A DNA stretch of 64,000 bases from Cylindrotheca closterium (Eukaryota > Bacillariophyta > Bacillariophyceae > Bacillariales > Bacillariaceae): positions 1,369 to 65,368 of the forward strand of contig CAKOGP040001446.1 in NCBI GenBank assembly GCA_933822405.4. Direction: 5' to 3'. Of the stretch, positions 1 to 10,168 are shown one piece after another. The notes under the pieces were generated by a model, which saw nothing but the letters and a program-made list of their open reading frames with translations, was not told where the DNA came from and did no database searches. The translations under genes and the position numbers were made by a program. The first letter of the stretch is position 1. The number at the start of each line of letters is the position of its first letter.

Positions 1-565
1 AGAAACATTTAGAGGGTCAGCACCATTTGCATCGACCAATGATGACAGAATTGCTTTCTTCCCCGAATGCTGGAGCATGTGAAATCGTTGAGACTCTTCT
101 GAGATCCCAAAAACCTGATAGGCCTTCCCATGGGACGTGTCTCTTGATAAACAACTTGCTTCTACTAGCTACTTGGAGGGTTGCAGGCAAAAAAAGAATA
201 ATTACAGACTGCTGGCAACTTGACTTCTCAACCAAGTTTGGATACGCTAGCAGAAGGTGTTAAAGAGTTTTACCGCTGTATGCTGCCTGTCTCAAAAGGC
301 ACATTTCCGGTACACCTGCCATTCCTGAAACGTATAGAGGACCAGACAGTCCTTGAAAGTTTCTTTTGCAATCCCTGTGGTACGAACCACAATACTGGTA
401 TTGTAGTTTTCGAACGGATTGTGAAGACTTTTAACATACAAAAGACAGAAAAAAAGAAATCTAACGTTCTTCTAAAACCATACAATTACAAGACATCAGC
501 AGATTCTGGGGTTTGCATTCTTCTTGTGCCGCCTGTCGAGTCTCATTATTCTTCTTTGCCATCTA
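1..565. other. Gene-free 3' flank of the beta-lactamase-like gene
   Basis: No coding region is supported here; open frames on both strands are short and have no recognisable domain. The first 38 bases match bases 4075-4112 with one mismatch, so near-identical direct repeats bracket the beta-lactamase-like gene. Confidence 0.5.
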
Positions 566-3500
566 TCAATATCCATCATTTCGTCCAGTGTGGTGAGTAC
601 GCACGTTGGCTTCCTTGTGTGTGTGAACACGAGCCTTTTCCCTTCCCTGTAGCATCACATTTGGAGCCGTTGCTAGAAGCTCTTGCATCATGTATTGGGC
701 AGCTCCGTCATCATACCCATCAGTATTGATAAACACCAACGCATAAACATTGGATTCTGGGAAGAAAACCACTTGCGTCTGACTGCCCAATTCCGAACCA
801 TCATGAGCAGCAGCGTGGTCCCAGTTCAAGTCCGTTACCGGTTCCAACCAATCATCTTCTTTTGCGAAAGAAGCCTTATCTAGAAGCAGCCAAGAGAATC
901 CTTGGTTGCAATCCCGACCAGACTTGCCGGGCTCGGAACACTCAAGCGCAGTCTTCACCATCCCTTTTGGAAGCATACCATCGCCATAATCGATCATAAC
1001 TTTCAAAAATCGTGACATATCTCTAGCCGTTGTTCTCAATTGGCCGCTGGCGTAGTCAATGAAACAATACTGCCCCATGTCTTCCCATTCGGTCGTATTC
1101 TCAGAATAGGAGATTGGCTGTGATTCGAGGACATCAGGAGGTAGATCCTCGCTGAACCAAGCAGTAGAATCCATGCCCACGGCATCGAAAATGTGTTCTT
1201 TGCAGTATGCATCGAAACTAGTACCAGTCACATGCTCCAGGAGCGCAGCAGCATATCCCGTCGCAAGATTGGAATATTCATTCTTTGTTGCTGGCTTCCA
1301 GTCTTCCCAAACAGCACCTTCGCCAAGGTCAAACCAGTTCAGATTGGTTCCATCAGTGCCTACAGATGTTTCTGTCTCCTTGTCAATCAAGAGATCTCGA
1401 TAAAACCCAGTAACATCTGTCAGAGGACATTCCGGATTTCCAACCGCCCCGCCACCCCATCCACCAGTTGGTCCATAAGTTGGAGCATCTCCATTTTCGA
1501 GCCCTGGGATTTCTCTCCCAAACGATGAAGTATGTGTCATCAGCATTCGCCAAGTGATCTTTGTATCGTTGTACTTGGGATTGCGGCAAGCAGATTCATC
1601 GTAGTACTCATCGGGCAATGCATCACAAATGTCGTCATCCAGATCGATTAAATCCTGAGCAGCAAGCTTCAGGATTGCAGTGCCAGTGAAAACCTTGGAG
1701 ACCGAAGCAATCATGAATGCAGTGTCCTCAGTAATCCTTGGAGCGTCTGCCTCAGCTGAGGCGTATCCATACGAGCGGAAGAGTGGTGCATCTGAAAGAC
1801 CCTATGAAGTTGGAACGCAAAGTAAGCGTGATTAGTGAGTCTAACTTTCAAACCCGGAACTATGCAACTAATCGTGCAATCTTACCTTGTTGAAGTATGC
1901 GACAGCAGCACCGCGAACTATGGTAAAGAAACTGAATTAGAGAACGGAAAGGTTGCAGCACAGTAGGACCAATCACTTCACATACCCTTGGATTCCTCCA
2001 TAACTGCTTCCAACGCATCATCGAGTTCATCCTTAGCCCTGGGATGGCGGGGAGGGCCCTCTTTATTCCGAATTGGACGGGTTTCTTCCTTTGTACGTTG
2101 GGCAGGTCGCTGCTTTGTTGTGCTATGACGGTCTGCAACGTAGATATCCCCCAAGGCTTTTCCCTGAGTGATAGCACTAGGGGCTGCCTTCAAGAGATCT
2201 TTCATGATATTCTGCGCCGCCTGATCGGTGTTTCCGCCAGTGTTGGTAAAGACCAAAGCATACACTCTTTCTTCGGGGAAGAAAACAACTTGTGTTTGAC
2301 TCCCGGCTTCCTCACCGGCATGGCCTGCAGCGTGTTTCCATTTGAAGTCTTGTGCCGATTCATACAACCAATCGGGAGAATTATCGTAGGTCATGAGCTC
2401 CCAGCCAAATCCTTGATCACACGCACTGCCAGATTTGCCAGGTTCGCTACATTCCAGAGATTTCTCACCGAGCTCCTTTGACCACAACTTGACTCCATAA
2501 TCCAACATTGCTTTCAAGTAGAGTGAGAAGTCTTTAGCATTTGTTCGGAGACCACCAGAGGCGTAGTCAACAAAACAGAACAAGTCTTCATCTTTGAACT
2601 GATTATTTTCAAATCGGACTGTTTCAGTTTCATGGGCGTCAGGTGGCAAGTCCTTCCTGTGCCACGCAGTGCTCGTCATACCAAGCTTTTTAAAGATCTT
2701 ATCCCTACAGTATGTAGCAAAAGACGTATTTGTCTCGTGTTCCAAAAGTGCTGAAGCCAATCCAAAGGCCAAGTTCGAGTAATGATTTTTGGTACCGGGC
2801 TTGTCGTTGAGCCAAATCTTCCCCTCGCCAAGGTCGAACCAGTTAATATCGTTTTCATAAGTGCCTACAGATGTCTTGGTATCCTTGTCAATCATAAGAT
2901 CTCGGTAGAATCCTTTGACATCTGTCAAGGGGCAAGTCGGATTTCCAACTGCAGAGCCACCGTATGCATTTGCTGGCCCATACGCAGCATTCCCACCATC
3001 GGCCATAGTTGGAATATCCTTGGCCATGGACGAAGTATGAGTCATTAGCATTCTCCATGTGATAGGGGTAGTTTTATAGGTAGGATGGGTACACGCAGTA
3101 ACATCGTAATAATCGGGCAAGGAATTGCAAATGTTATCATCCAAGCCGATTACGTTGTCAGCAGCGAGTTTGTAGATCGCAGTGCTGGTCATGACCTTGG
3201 AGACGGATGCAATCATGATAACTGTATCAATATCCATGTAATCAGCATCGTCAGCAGCACTAGTTGTTCCGTAAGCACGGAGGATTGGTTCGGTTGAAAG
3301 ATTCTGTGGGCAGCAATAGGGGAAAACATGAGCACTTGTTTCATCGACAAACAGGGTAACATCACTTGATGATTGATTCTTACTTCATTGTAATATGCCA
3401 CAGATGCTCCACGAACTGGAGCATTATAAAATGCAAGTAAAAGGTTGAGACTGTAGTATCGGCATGGAAACATGATAAACAAGCTTGTCAGAACTCACCG

Positions 3501-3625
3501 TTATTGCTCTTCAATGCAGCCTTCATCGCGACATCGAGGGCATCATCCTGCTGGGCTGTCGAGACACCAAGGAGAATAGACGAGAAGATCCCTAGTAGGG
3601 TAAGAACTTTCAAGTTGAGCTTCAT
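566..3625 (-). CDS. Secreted protein with two tandem serine beta-lactamase-like domains (5 exons)
   Basis: Exons read 3625-3499, 3415-3384, 3303-1986, 1917-1886 and 1801-566, all with GT-AG introns, giving 914 residues. Residues 1-24 form a signal peptide. Domain 1 carries SVSK at 86-89 (SxxK nucleophile) and YSN at 228-230; domain 2 carries SVSK at 536-539 and YSN at 679-681. Each domain ends with a HAG or HDG plus GSQTQVVFFPE segment in the place of the KTG-like third motif. This is the class C beta-lactamase / penicillin-binding / esterase fold; the substrate cannot be told. The domain 1 frame continues without a stop through a linker of about 50 residues into a second copy of the exon 1 end, and both copies share the 32-nt exon (VRGA...AYYNE or VRGA...AYFNK) with the same intron phases (1, then 0). 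I infer one fused gene. Two separate genes is the alternative, but the second copy has no start or signal peptide of its own. Confidence 0.82.
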
Positions 3626-4197
3626 CCCTGAAACACTGATGCTTGATAAGGACTATGAGTCTATGAAGGTGATGAAGATGACTGTCCAAAGATTTCTCGG
3701 TCATCCAAGAGGTTTGGCTCTACGTTCCAGCAGTACTATGAAAGACCGAAATCTTTAAAAAAATCCAAAGATTTTTTGCATGATATTACGTGGTCACGAA
3801 ATGATTATGACTCGTCGGGGATTTCACGAATGCCATGCAGTATGACCCCGTCCAAAATTCTACGAATCTATCCTTCACAGAATGTGTCCGCACATATATT
3901 GAATATATCTGCCAGTTAAAATGAGCACGCACATGGCGCAGTGAGAGCACATCTGCCAGTTTGGTAACAAACAAATAATTTTTTAATATGAAACAACAGC
4001 TTCGAGCTAAGCAATAATTACTTGGCAAAAGCCCACAATCTGAAATCGCAATGCCTCGTATGAGTTGATAATGGAGAAACATTTAGAGGGTAAGCACCAT
4101 TTGCATCGACCACAGACCATGAAGTTACATTCCTCCTCCATTCTGAGAAAACGCAAACTACCCCGTTTAATGTGGCAGCGGCAACAGCAGCAGCAGC
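3626..4197. other. Gene-free interval: promoter side of the beta-lactamase-like gene and 3' flank of the LRR gene
   Basis: No gene is supported. The interval must hold the promoter of the minus-strand beta-lactamase-like gene and the 3' flank of the next minus-strand LRR gene. It contains an A/T-rich inverted stretch near 3750-3780 (AAATCTTT ... AAAGATTTT) and the second copy of the 38-bp direct repeat. Confidence 0.5.
4075..4112 (+). repeat. 38-bp direct repeat, second copy
   Basis: Matches bases 1-38 of the window at 37 of 38 positions, beginning AGAAACATTTAGAGGG and ending GCATCGACCA. The copies lie about 4.07 kb apart in the same orientation. A leftover of tandem duplication is the simplest reading. 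Confidence 0.8.
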
Positions 4198-6189
4198 TTA
4201 GAAACGGTTGCCACTAATGTTGACATCCACCAAAGGCAAGCGACTGAGATCATCAGTACTTCCGCTTAGGTCGTTGTTTTGGAGATAGAGTCTTGTCAAG
4301 GATATCAATCCACGGAGAAGATGACGGGGCAAAGTTCCCTGGAAGTTGTTATCGGCCAAATTCAAAGTCTGGAGAGCTTTCATGTTCCCGACTTGGCCAG
4401 GAATAGAACCACTAATTCCATTATTTTGCAGTGTCAGCTCAGTCAGGCCATCCAAGAAACCAATCTCAGTAGGGAGAGAACCGGCAATCTTCTGGCTAGC
4501 TGACCCGACGATGTCAATGATTTCCATCCTGTCCGAGAGTACACCAAGTTCCGGCGGAATTGTTCCAGTTACTCCCTGCTGGTTGAGATTCAAGTTCGCA
4601 AACTGCCCGTCGCGATTGCAGGCAGGTGCGTTTCCATCAATGTACCATATGCATTCATCTGCATCGGTAAGCCAATTTGTCTTGCCAGTGTCAGTCCAGG
4701 TGCTTTCACCATTCGTGGTGTAGAAGAAAACAGCCAACGCCCATCGAGTAATCTTCTTTTCGTCACTGTAGAATCGAAGATTATCGTTGTCCTTTAGCCA
4801 ATTGAGGGCCTTCACTTGGACGGAGGTTTCATCTGCCCATGTGTCGTATTCTGTTGTTTCGCTCGAAGCACGGATGATCAAGGTGGTGAGATCATCTGTT
4901 TTGAGATCAGTGGTTGGTCCTTGTGAGATAGAAGGGGATGCAGAGGGAAATTGAGAAACAATCGGTGCCATGGTGGGTTCACCTGTTGTGGGTGCTTCCG
5001 TTGCCGGGCCAAAGATACCAACACCAGCACCAACACCGATACCGATTCCGCACAAGATGACCAACAAGGCAATCAAACAGAAACCAAGCTGCCTGCGTTG
5101 CTTTCGCTTCTTGTAAGCAACAGGGTCAAGTTTCGGCTTCGTCTTTTTTGGTTTCTTTGCCTTGTTTCCTCTCTTCTCAAACGATGAAGAAGGTTCAGGA
5201 TCTGCTCCTCTTTCAGGATCTTCGGGGTCTGTCTTGTAAAAATCTTGGAATTGAGGTTCGTCTTCAGCTGCCTTGTCAGCGGCCCCAAAACCAAACGATT
5301 TCTTGGAGTCAGCCGCAGATTCCTCCTCATCTCCGCTGGTTCCAGATTTTTCTCCTCCGGATTTGCTGTCTCCACTTTTGCTGTCTCCACTTTTGTCTCC
5401 ACTCTTGGATGACAAAGCTGCGGCACCAGCAGCTCCAGCAACAACTCCAGCTGCAGCAGCTCCGGCTGCGATACCAGCTCCTGAACCACTACCCTCGGAT
5501 CCATCATCCTCATCAGAGCCGGAAGCACTCTTACTTGCACTCTTACTTGCATTCTTGGATCCACTCTTGGAGCTACTCTTGGATCCACTCTTATCACTGT
5601 CACTTCCAGATCCAGAGCCGCTGCCAGATCCAGAACCGCTTCCGGAGCCATCAGAAGTCTCTCCTTCAGATGTTTCATCATCATCAGAGGTTTCATCCGA
5701 GTCGTCTCCATCAGATGTTTCATCCTCAGATGTCTCATCGTCATCAGAGGTTTCATCCGAGTCGTCTCCATCAGATGTTTCATCCTCAGATGTCTCATCG
5801 TCATCAGAGGTTTCCTCAGAGTCTTTACCAGACTCTCCGCTTTCATCAGAGTCTTCTTCGGACCCAGATGCATCAGAGGTTTCCTCGGAGTCTTCGTCAG
5901 AGTCTCCACTTTCATCAGAGTCTTCGTCAGATTCTCCACTTTCATCAGAGTCTTCTTCGGATTCATCGTCGTCCGATGTTTCTTCAGAGTCTTCTTCGGA
6001 TTCTCCACTTTCATCAGAGTCTTCTTCGGATTCATCGTCGTCAGAGGTTTCCTCAGAATCATCTTCGGATTCATCATCAGAAGTCTCCTCAGATTCATCA
6101 TCGCTGGTTTCCTCACTGCCACTGGAGGTCTCTTCGCTATCCGAGTCACTGGATTGGAAGCCCTCTTCTACTTCTTGTTTCAGTTTCAT
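4198..6189 (-). CDS. Acidic Ser/Asp/Glu-rich single-span protein with C-terminal leucine-rich repeats
   Basis: 663 residues without an intron. Residues about 10-200 are almost only S, D, E, G and T in SEETSDDE-type repeats. A Ser/Lys and Gly/Ala-rich stretch follows, then a basic patch (KKRKQRRQ), one hydrophobic span near 370-398 (LIALLVILCGIGIGVGAGVG) and an outer part with a Thr/Pro-rich stalk and about four LRRs (TIPPELG, SLPTEIGFL, SIPGQVGNM, TLPRHL). The topology suggests a cytoplasmic acidic N-terminus and extracellular LRRs. There is no kinase domain. The layout resembles the receptor-like LRR proteins common in diatoms. Bases 5701-5820 contain a 60-bp unit repeated head to tail, so the acidic region grows by slippage or unequal exchange. 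The gene at 11282-13092 shares the same stalk and LRR plan. Ligand and partner are unknown. Confidence 0.8.
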   Translation of the reverse strand: MKLKQEVEEGFQSSDSDSEETSSGSEETSDDESEETSDDESEDDSEETSDDDESEEDSDESGESEEDSEETSDDDESEEDSDESGESDEDSDESGDSDEDSEETSDASGSEEDSDESGESGKDSEETSDDDETSEDETSDGDDSDETSDDDETSEDETSDGDDSDETSDDDETSEGETSDGSGSGSGSGSGSGSGSDSDKSGSKSSSKSGSKNASKSASKSASGSDEDDGSEGSGSGAGIAAGAAAAGVVAGAAGAAALSSKSGDKSGDSKSGDSKSGGEKSGTSGDEEESAADSKKSFGFGAADKAAEDEPQFQDFYKTDPEDPERGADPEPSSSFEKRGNKAKKPKKTKPKLDPVAYKKRKQRRQLGFCLIALLVILCGIGIGVGAGVGIFGPATEAPTTGEPTMAPIVSQFPSASPSISQGPTTDLKTDDLTTLIIRASSETTEYDTWADETSVQVKALNWLKDNDNLRFYSDEKKITRWALAVFFYTTNGESTWTDTGKTNWLTDADECIWYIDGNAPACNRDGQFANLNLNQQGVTGTIPPELGVLSDRMEIIDIVGSASQKIAGSLPTEIGFLDGLTELTLQNNGISGSIPGQVGNMKALQTLNLADNNFQGTLPRHLLRGLISLTRLYLQNNDLSGSTDDLSRLPLVDVNISGNRF
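5681..5820 (-). repeat. 60-bp tandem repeat coding acidic SDETSDD units
   Basis: Bases 5701-5760 recur almost exactly at 5761-5820. The 60-bp period is a whole number of codons (20 residues), so copy changes keep the frame. It lies inside the acidic part of the LRR gene. Confidence 0.9.
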
Positions 6190-6737
6190 GGTGATGTCTC
6201 TAGAGTGATGCGAGAAAAATGCAAAAGCAATATGACTTTGACAGCAGTCTGTGGACTTGCACTCACGTTACGTGAAAAGTGTTTTGGCGACGGCTGGTAT
6301 CAAATTTAAGCCTGGAGGCCAAATTTTCGGAAGCTGTTTGGAGGTTTTAGTTGTGCGAGTCTTGCCTCTTTGCCGAAATTTCATTTTTGGCGGTACTCCT
6401 AAAGTTTTTTAAAAATCTGTGAGTGACCGTGGGTTGTTGACCCGTATGACTGTTTCCCGTGACGGCCGACATGCGGGCGATTTGATCGAAATTTAAAATT
6501 CAAAACTACAAAACCGGTACCGGAAGTAGGGATTACTCCCAAGATGTGGACGATCGCGGAGAAGCTGAATTCTGGACCTTCCCACGCTGCTCGAATCAGT
6601 GTCGTTTCCGTTTTCACCGCTGTTTGGGACGATGCCTTTCCTAGCAACTATCGTGTGAAATCATAGTCATCGATTGGCAACAACATCAGTGCAGGTTGAT
6701 TTAACGAGGCGAGGTTTTGTGACCGAAGTTGTGAAGT
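6190..6737. promoter_or_regulatory. Divergent promoter interval between the LRR and SGNH/GDS genes
   Basis: The starts of the minus-strand LRR gene and the plus-strand SGNH/GDS gene face away from this interval, so it must hold both promoters. Two blocks, at 6463-6479 (CGGCCGACATGCGGGCG) and 6543-6567 (GATGTGGACGATCGCGGAG...), recur in the same order before the rhomboid gene at 7960-7976 and 8074-8098. An ACCGGT palindrome lies at 6513. Confidence 0.5.
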
Positions 6738-7802
6738 ATGCTAAACTTTACAACAGAAGAAGTGCTGAAGAGAATCGAACCACAAGAGTACTCTCTCGCG
6801 CTGGAGGGTCCAGTTCCTGGTATCAACCTTTTGAAGGCATGGACTCCTCCACCGTACAAACGCATTTTCAAGGTAGATGAAATGTATCAACTATTCTCAA
6901 AAGAATGTATTGCTATGATTGGAGACTCTACGGATCGACGGGCTGCCGATACGCTTCATATACTTCTTTCCAACCGCAATAATGTCTCTGGAATTGAGAA
7001 ATATTTGCATGATTATCAGGACGGTCACATTGATCAGACCCGTGACAATTTGGTGGATGGGGCCATCCGAAGAAAGAAATGTTACCCTGGTACGATCGAC
7101 AATATTTTTCTACCAACGTACGATGATCTGCTTGGGTATAAGCATCACAAGCAAAAAAACTACACAATCATTGTTGCAGCCACAGGGCCGTGGAACCATA
7201 TTGGTAAGCCAAAGTGGTATACTCCCAAAGAGACACGAGAATATGTGCAGCAAGTAATCCATCATCTTCACAACGAAATCCCAAAGGATATACTGTTCAT
7301 CTGGAAAACCTCTGTTTGGTCTAGGTTTGGTGATTGGAATGAGCTGAAGGACAACGAAACCATCAATGTCAAGGGCAATAACTACTTGGTTCATTACGCC
7401 AATCAGGTTGCCAAAGATACTATTCGAGCGATCAATTCTACCAGACGAATTGTTTTGGACTTTTCTACAGAAATCGCTCCTTATTCGTTTGAGCAAAGGG
7501 CGCCTACCAATATGGCTGCCGAAAATGACGATGCTGTTCGGTGGCACTTGGGACCGAAGGGTCGTGTGTTGTTTGCACAAATGCTGGCATGGGAAGTTGC
7601 TCGTTACCGGAAAACCACGCTACTTTCCCCAGTAAGAATGGAGAATCATTCTCAAATTTCGAATGACATGCCCCATGGGTCGGCAGCAGAAGAACTAGAT
7701 TCTGAAACACGAACCATTCTGTTCTTTATTGGAGTTTTCCTGATAGTACTGTATGGAATCAAGATGCGATGGAGCTCCTGGAGATCTAGGACTCCTCGCT
7801 AG
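6738..7802 (+). CDS. SGNH/GDS-type (PC-esterase-like) protein with C-terminal membrane anchor
   Basis: 354 residues, single exon. The start matches the paralog at 15233 (both open with M-x-N-x-TTEEVLK) and the 5' flanks are alike (AAAGTTGTGAA or GAAGTTGTGAA before ATG). IGDSTDRRAADTL at 61-73 looks like the nucleophile block of SGNH hydrolases (Ser64). VAATGPWNHIG is a likely oxyanion-loop block, and RWHLGPKGR near 270 supplies a candidate catalytic His. This fits the trichome-birefringence/PC-esterase type of acyl transferases or esterases that act on glycans. One hydrophobic span near 327-346 with a short basic tail suggests tail anchoring. No N-terminal signal peptide is obvious, which is odd for a luminal enzyme. 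The family call rests on motifs, not on a search. Confidence 0.6.
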   Translation: MLNFTTEEVLKRIEPQEYSLALEGPVPGINLLKAWTPPPYKRIFKVDEMYQLFSKECIAMIGDSTDRRAADTLHILLSNRNNVSGIEKYLHDYQDGHIDQTRDNLVDGAIRRKKCYPGTIDNIFLPTYDDLLGYKHHKQKNYTIIVAATGPWNHIGKPKWYTPKETREYVQQVIHHLHNEIPKDILFIWKTSVWSRFGDWNELKDNETINVKGNNYLVHYANQVAKDTIRAINSTRRIVLDFSTEIAPYSFEQRAPTNMAAENDDAVRWHLGPKGRVLFAQMLAWEVARYRKTTLLSPVRMENHSQISNDMPHGSAAEELDSETRTILFFIGVFLIVLYGIKMRWSSWRSRTPR

Positions 7803-8225
7803 AGGTAATATCAGCTCTTATGATACGACACAATATTCAAAATAGTAACGATATTTCTTTAGTTCCACTCTACTTCGATCATCGATCAGAACTGCACTAC
7901 CTACACTCTTTTACCAAGCTTCGATTTATACAGGTAAAATAGACCCAAAAATATTTAAACGGCCGGCATACGGACGTCATTATTTTTCAATTACATCCAC
8001 GATTATGCGATTGATGAATTCGAGATCTCCGTGAAAACGAGAAATGAAAACCGCAAACTTGAACAACGTCCACGATGTAGACGATCGTGGAGAAACTGGT
8101 CTCAAAAACATTATCACGCCGCAGGATGACTCGATATCCTTTTTTGTTTTCAGTTTGCTCACATTTGCAGTGGCAGCAACATTGCATAGCGATTTCTTGA
8201 ATTTGAACCAAGAACTTTATCCACG
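7803..8225. promoter_or_regulatory. Intergenic interval with promoter blocks shared with the upstream neighbour
   Basis: No gene is supported. It holds CGGCCGGCATACGGACG at 7960-7976 and GATGTAGACGATCGTGGAG... at 8074-8098. Both are close copies of blocks before the SGNH/GDS gene, in the same order, and lie about 130-270 bp before the rhomboid start. Confidence 0.45.
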
Positions 8226-9827
8226 ATGGCTTTGAACAATAATCACAATGACGATGAGTCTTTGCACGAAGACGCTGCCTCCTTTACCCCCAATGTGGAC
8301 ATTGAATTAGTCGCACCAGAGAAGAATCTTCAAGAATGGGACAACGACGATGGCCTCGTCTATGTCCATCTCGGCGATGCTTTGGACGAAGTTTCTGAAG
8401 ACTCAGTGTCAACCGATGTCGAATCAGGTGATGCCTCTTATTATTCAGACGACTATTCGACTGAAGAAACCAACAAATCATTCGAACGGTCCAATTCTAT
8501 TGCAACTATTCTGTTTAATACCCTTCGCGACAACAACGAGTCCAGCGTGGATCCTCGTTTGGGACGTCGGGCTCGAGACTTTGCCTTTGCCCAGTCGGAG
8601 CGATCCTTGCGTGGCGAAAAAATATCTGTCGGGGGATTTCTCAGCCTGCTTGATGCAGTGGTCAATATCAGGGCAGATCTGCAGTGGGCTGAAGACGCTG
8701 CTTGGCGCCGTGAGAATGGCAAGCCCTATGTCAGCTGGGAAGACTACGAGCATCAGAGAAAGCAGAACAGCTGGAAACGTCCATATTTGACCTATGCGAT
8801 TATGATTGTCCATTTCTGCGCTATGATCTACGTGTTTGCATTGAGTGATTGGAAACCCGAATCAATGAAGAGGAATACGTGGTTTGGCCCATCACGTGAC
8901 ATATTGGTCAAAGCTGGTGGTCTTGACGCTCTGGATATGGCCGAAAACGGAAACTATTACCGTCTTGTATCTGCAACCTTTCTTCACGGTGGGGTGATTC
9001 ACTACTTGTTTAATGCACCTTGCATTTATTACTTTGCAAGTGCAATTGAAATGAATCACGGCATGGCTTGTCTGTCCCTTGTGTATTTCCTTCCGTCAGT
9101 TGCTGCCTTTGTCTGGTCAGCACTGCTAATCCCGGGCACCCCTACTCTCGGTGCTTCAGGAGGCATTTTTGGCCTTATTGGAGCATGTGTCGCCGATGTT
9201 ATCATCAATTGGAACCTAATGTTCCTCGTCTTTAAAGATCATATCGGCATGTCGAAGTGTTGCTTGAAGCTCAAGGCTGCCGTTTGGTTATTCCTTGACA
9301 TGGCCTTCCAATTGGTTCTCGGGTTATTGCCATACGTTGACAACTTTGCCCATTTGGGAGGCTTCATCTATGGCTTTCTTGCTGGTTTTGTTGTCATGGA
9401 GCGACTGCCCCTCTCTTTCTTTGGAAAGGAAAACGGATTCCGCAAGTGCCGGAGCTTCATTTTCCGTTTCCTGGCGGCTGCCTTCTTGGCCTTTGCAATT
9501 GCTTACTCGGGTGTGGAGCTCAGCCAGAGCGATGGAAGAACTGTTCCATTTCCAAGGATTACCAGCAATTTGAATTGCGTCGAACTCCCCTTTTGGGAAG
9601 AAGACAAGAAGTGGTGGCGCTGCGATCAATGCGACGGGTTCCAATTCCCACTTGATGTTTTCGAAATGGACGAAACCAACATTTTCGAAAGGACGATTGC
9701 AAAGGCTGAATTCGGTTGCCCTGATGGATCCAGTGTCATTGTAGACATTTCGGACTTTGAAGTGAGTACTTTTGACGACTTACCCTACAGACCGATGGTT
9801 GGAATTTGCCGCAAGTTTTGCTACTAG
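8226..9827 (+). CDS. Rhomboid-family intramembrane serine protease
   Basis: 533 residues, single exon. An acidic soluble N-terminus (1-185) precedes about six or seven hydrophobic spans between 187 and 430. The rhomboid signatures are all present: HGGVIHYLFN at 254-263 (the conserved His and Asn of span 2), GASGG at 309-313 with Ser311 as nucleophile, and NFAHLGGF at 373-380 with His376 as the second dyad residue. The enzyme should therefore be active, cleaving single-span substrates within the membrane. After the last span there is a C-terminal region of about 100 residues with several Cys, including a WWRCDQCDGF segment. The function of that tail is not recognisable. The cellular membrane cannot be told from the sequence. 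The start ATG is the first in frame. Confidence 0.9.
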   Translation: MALNNNHNDDESLHEDAASFTPNVDIELVAPEKNLQEWDNDDGLVYVHLGDALDEVSEDSVSTDVESGDASYYSDDYSTEETNKSFERSNSIATILFNTLRDNNESSVDPRLGRRARDFAFAQSERSLRGEKISVGGFLSLLDAVVNIRADLQWAEDAAWRRENGKPYVSWEDYEHQRKQNSWKRPYLTYAIMIVHFCAMIYVFALSDWKPESMKRNTWFGPSRDILVKAGGLDALDMAENGNYYRLVSATFLHGGVIHYLFNAPCIYYFASAIEMNHGMACLSLVYFLPSVAAFVWSALLIPGTPTLGASGGIFGLIGACVADVIINWNLMFLVFKDHIGMSKCCLKLKAAVWLFLDMAFQLVLGLLPYVDNFAHLGGFIYGFLAGFVVMERLPLSFFGKENGFRKCRSFIFRFLAAAFLAFAIAYSGVELSQSDGRTVPFPRITSNLNCVELPFWEEDKKWWRCDQCDGFQFPLDVFEMDETNIFERTIAKAEFGCPDGSSVIVDISDFEVSTFDDLPYRPMVGICRKFCY

Positions 9828-10168
9828 GGACAAGAAAACAATCCCACCACCAGCTTTTGCATACGAAACCCCGATGCATCGGCAGCTAGCTAAGAATATT
9901 TTTAATCTAAGGAATGAAACAATGATGTTTTGATTTGATTAGTAGACTTTGACGCCAGTTGTTGACCCCTCTCATTATCCCCCCCTTTTACGTTTCCGTT
10001 GGTTCGCCCTAAAAGTTTCGTCCGTCGTCCGTCCATCACCAGTTTCACAGAAAACTCACGTTGGTGTTGGTACTGAAGAAATTGTAGCTTCAGCGTTCTG
10101 TTGCATCATCGTGATCGTCATCGTCGCTGTTGTTGACGGTCTCCTTCCATAATATATTAAACCAAACA
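9828..10168. other. Intergenic interval, no gene seen
   Basis: Contains the 3' flank of the rhomboid gene and the promoter of the next gene. A pyrimidine-rich stretch lies near 9968-9990. No element could be identified with confidence. Confidence 0.4.

Noticed and set aside
1978..3237. Stop codon at 1978-1980 as the true end of a first single-domain beta-lactamase-like gene
   Set aside because: The stop lies inside a good intron (GTATGTG donor at 1985, CCATAG acceptor at 1918), and the bases before it encode a second copy of the exon 1 end. A single two-domain gene explains this better.
5073..6149. 358-codon minus-strand frame overlapping the LRR gene
   Set aside because: It is the same repeat read in another frame, giving a Met/Thr/Lys/Pro-rich low-complexity product. 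The SEET frame has the LRR and span, so it is the real one.
5148..6208. Long open frames (311 and 348 codons) on the plus strand
   Set aside because: They are antisense to the Ser/Asp/Glu repeat region of the LRR gene. The repeat composition (GAT/TCA/GAG codons) keeps all frames free of stops, so they are shadows.
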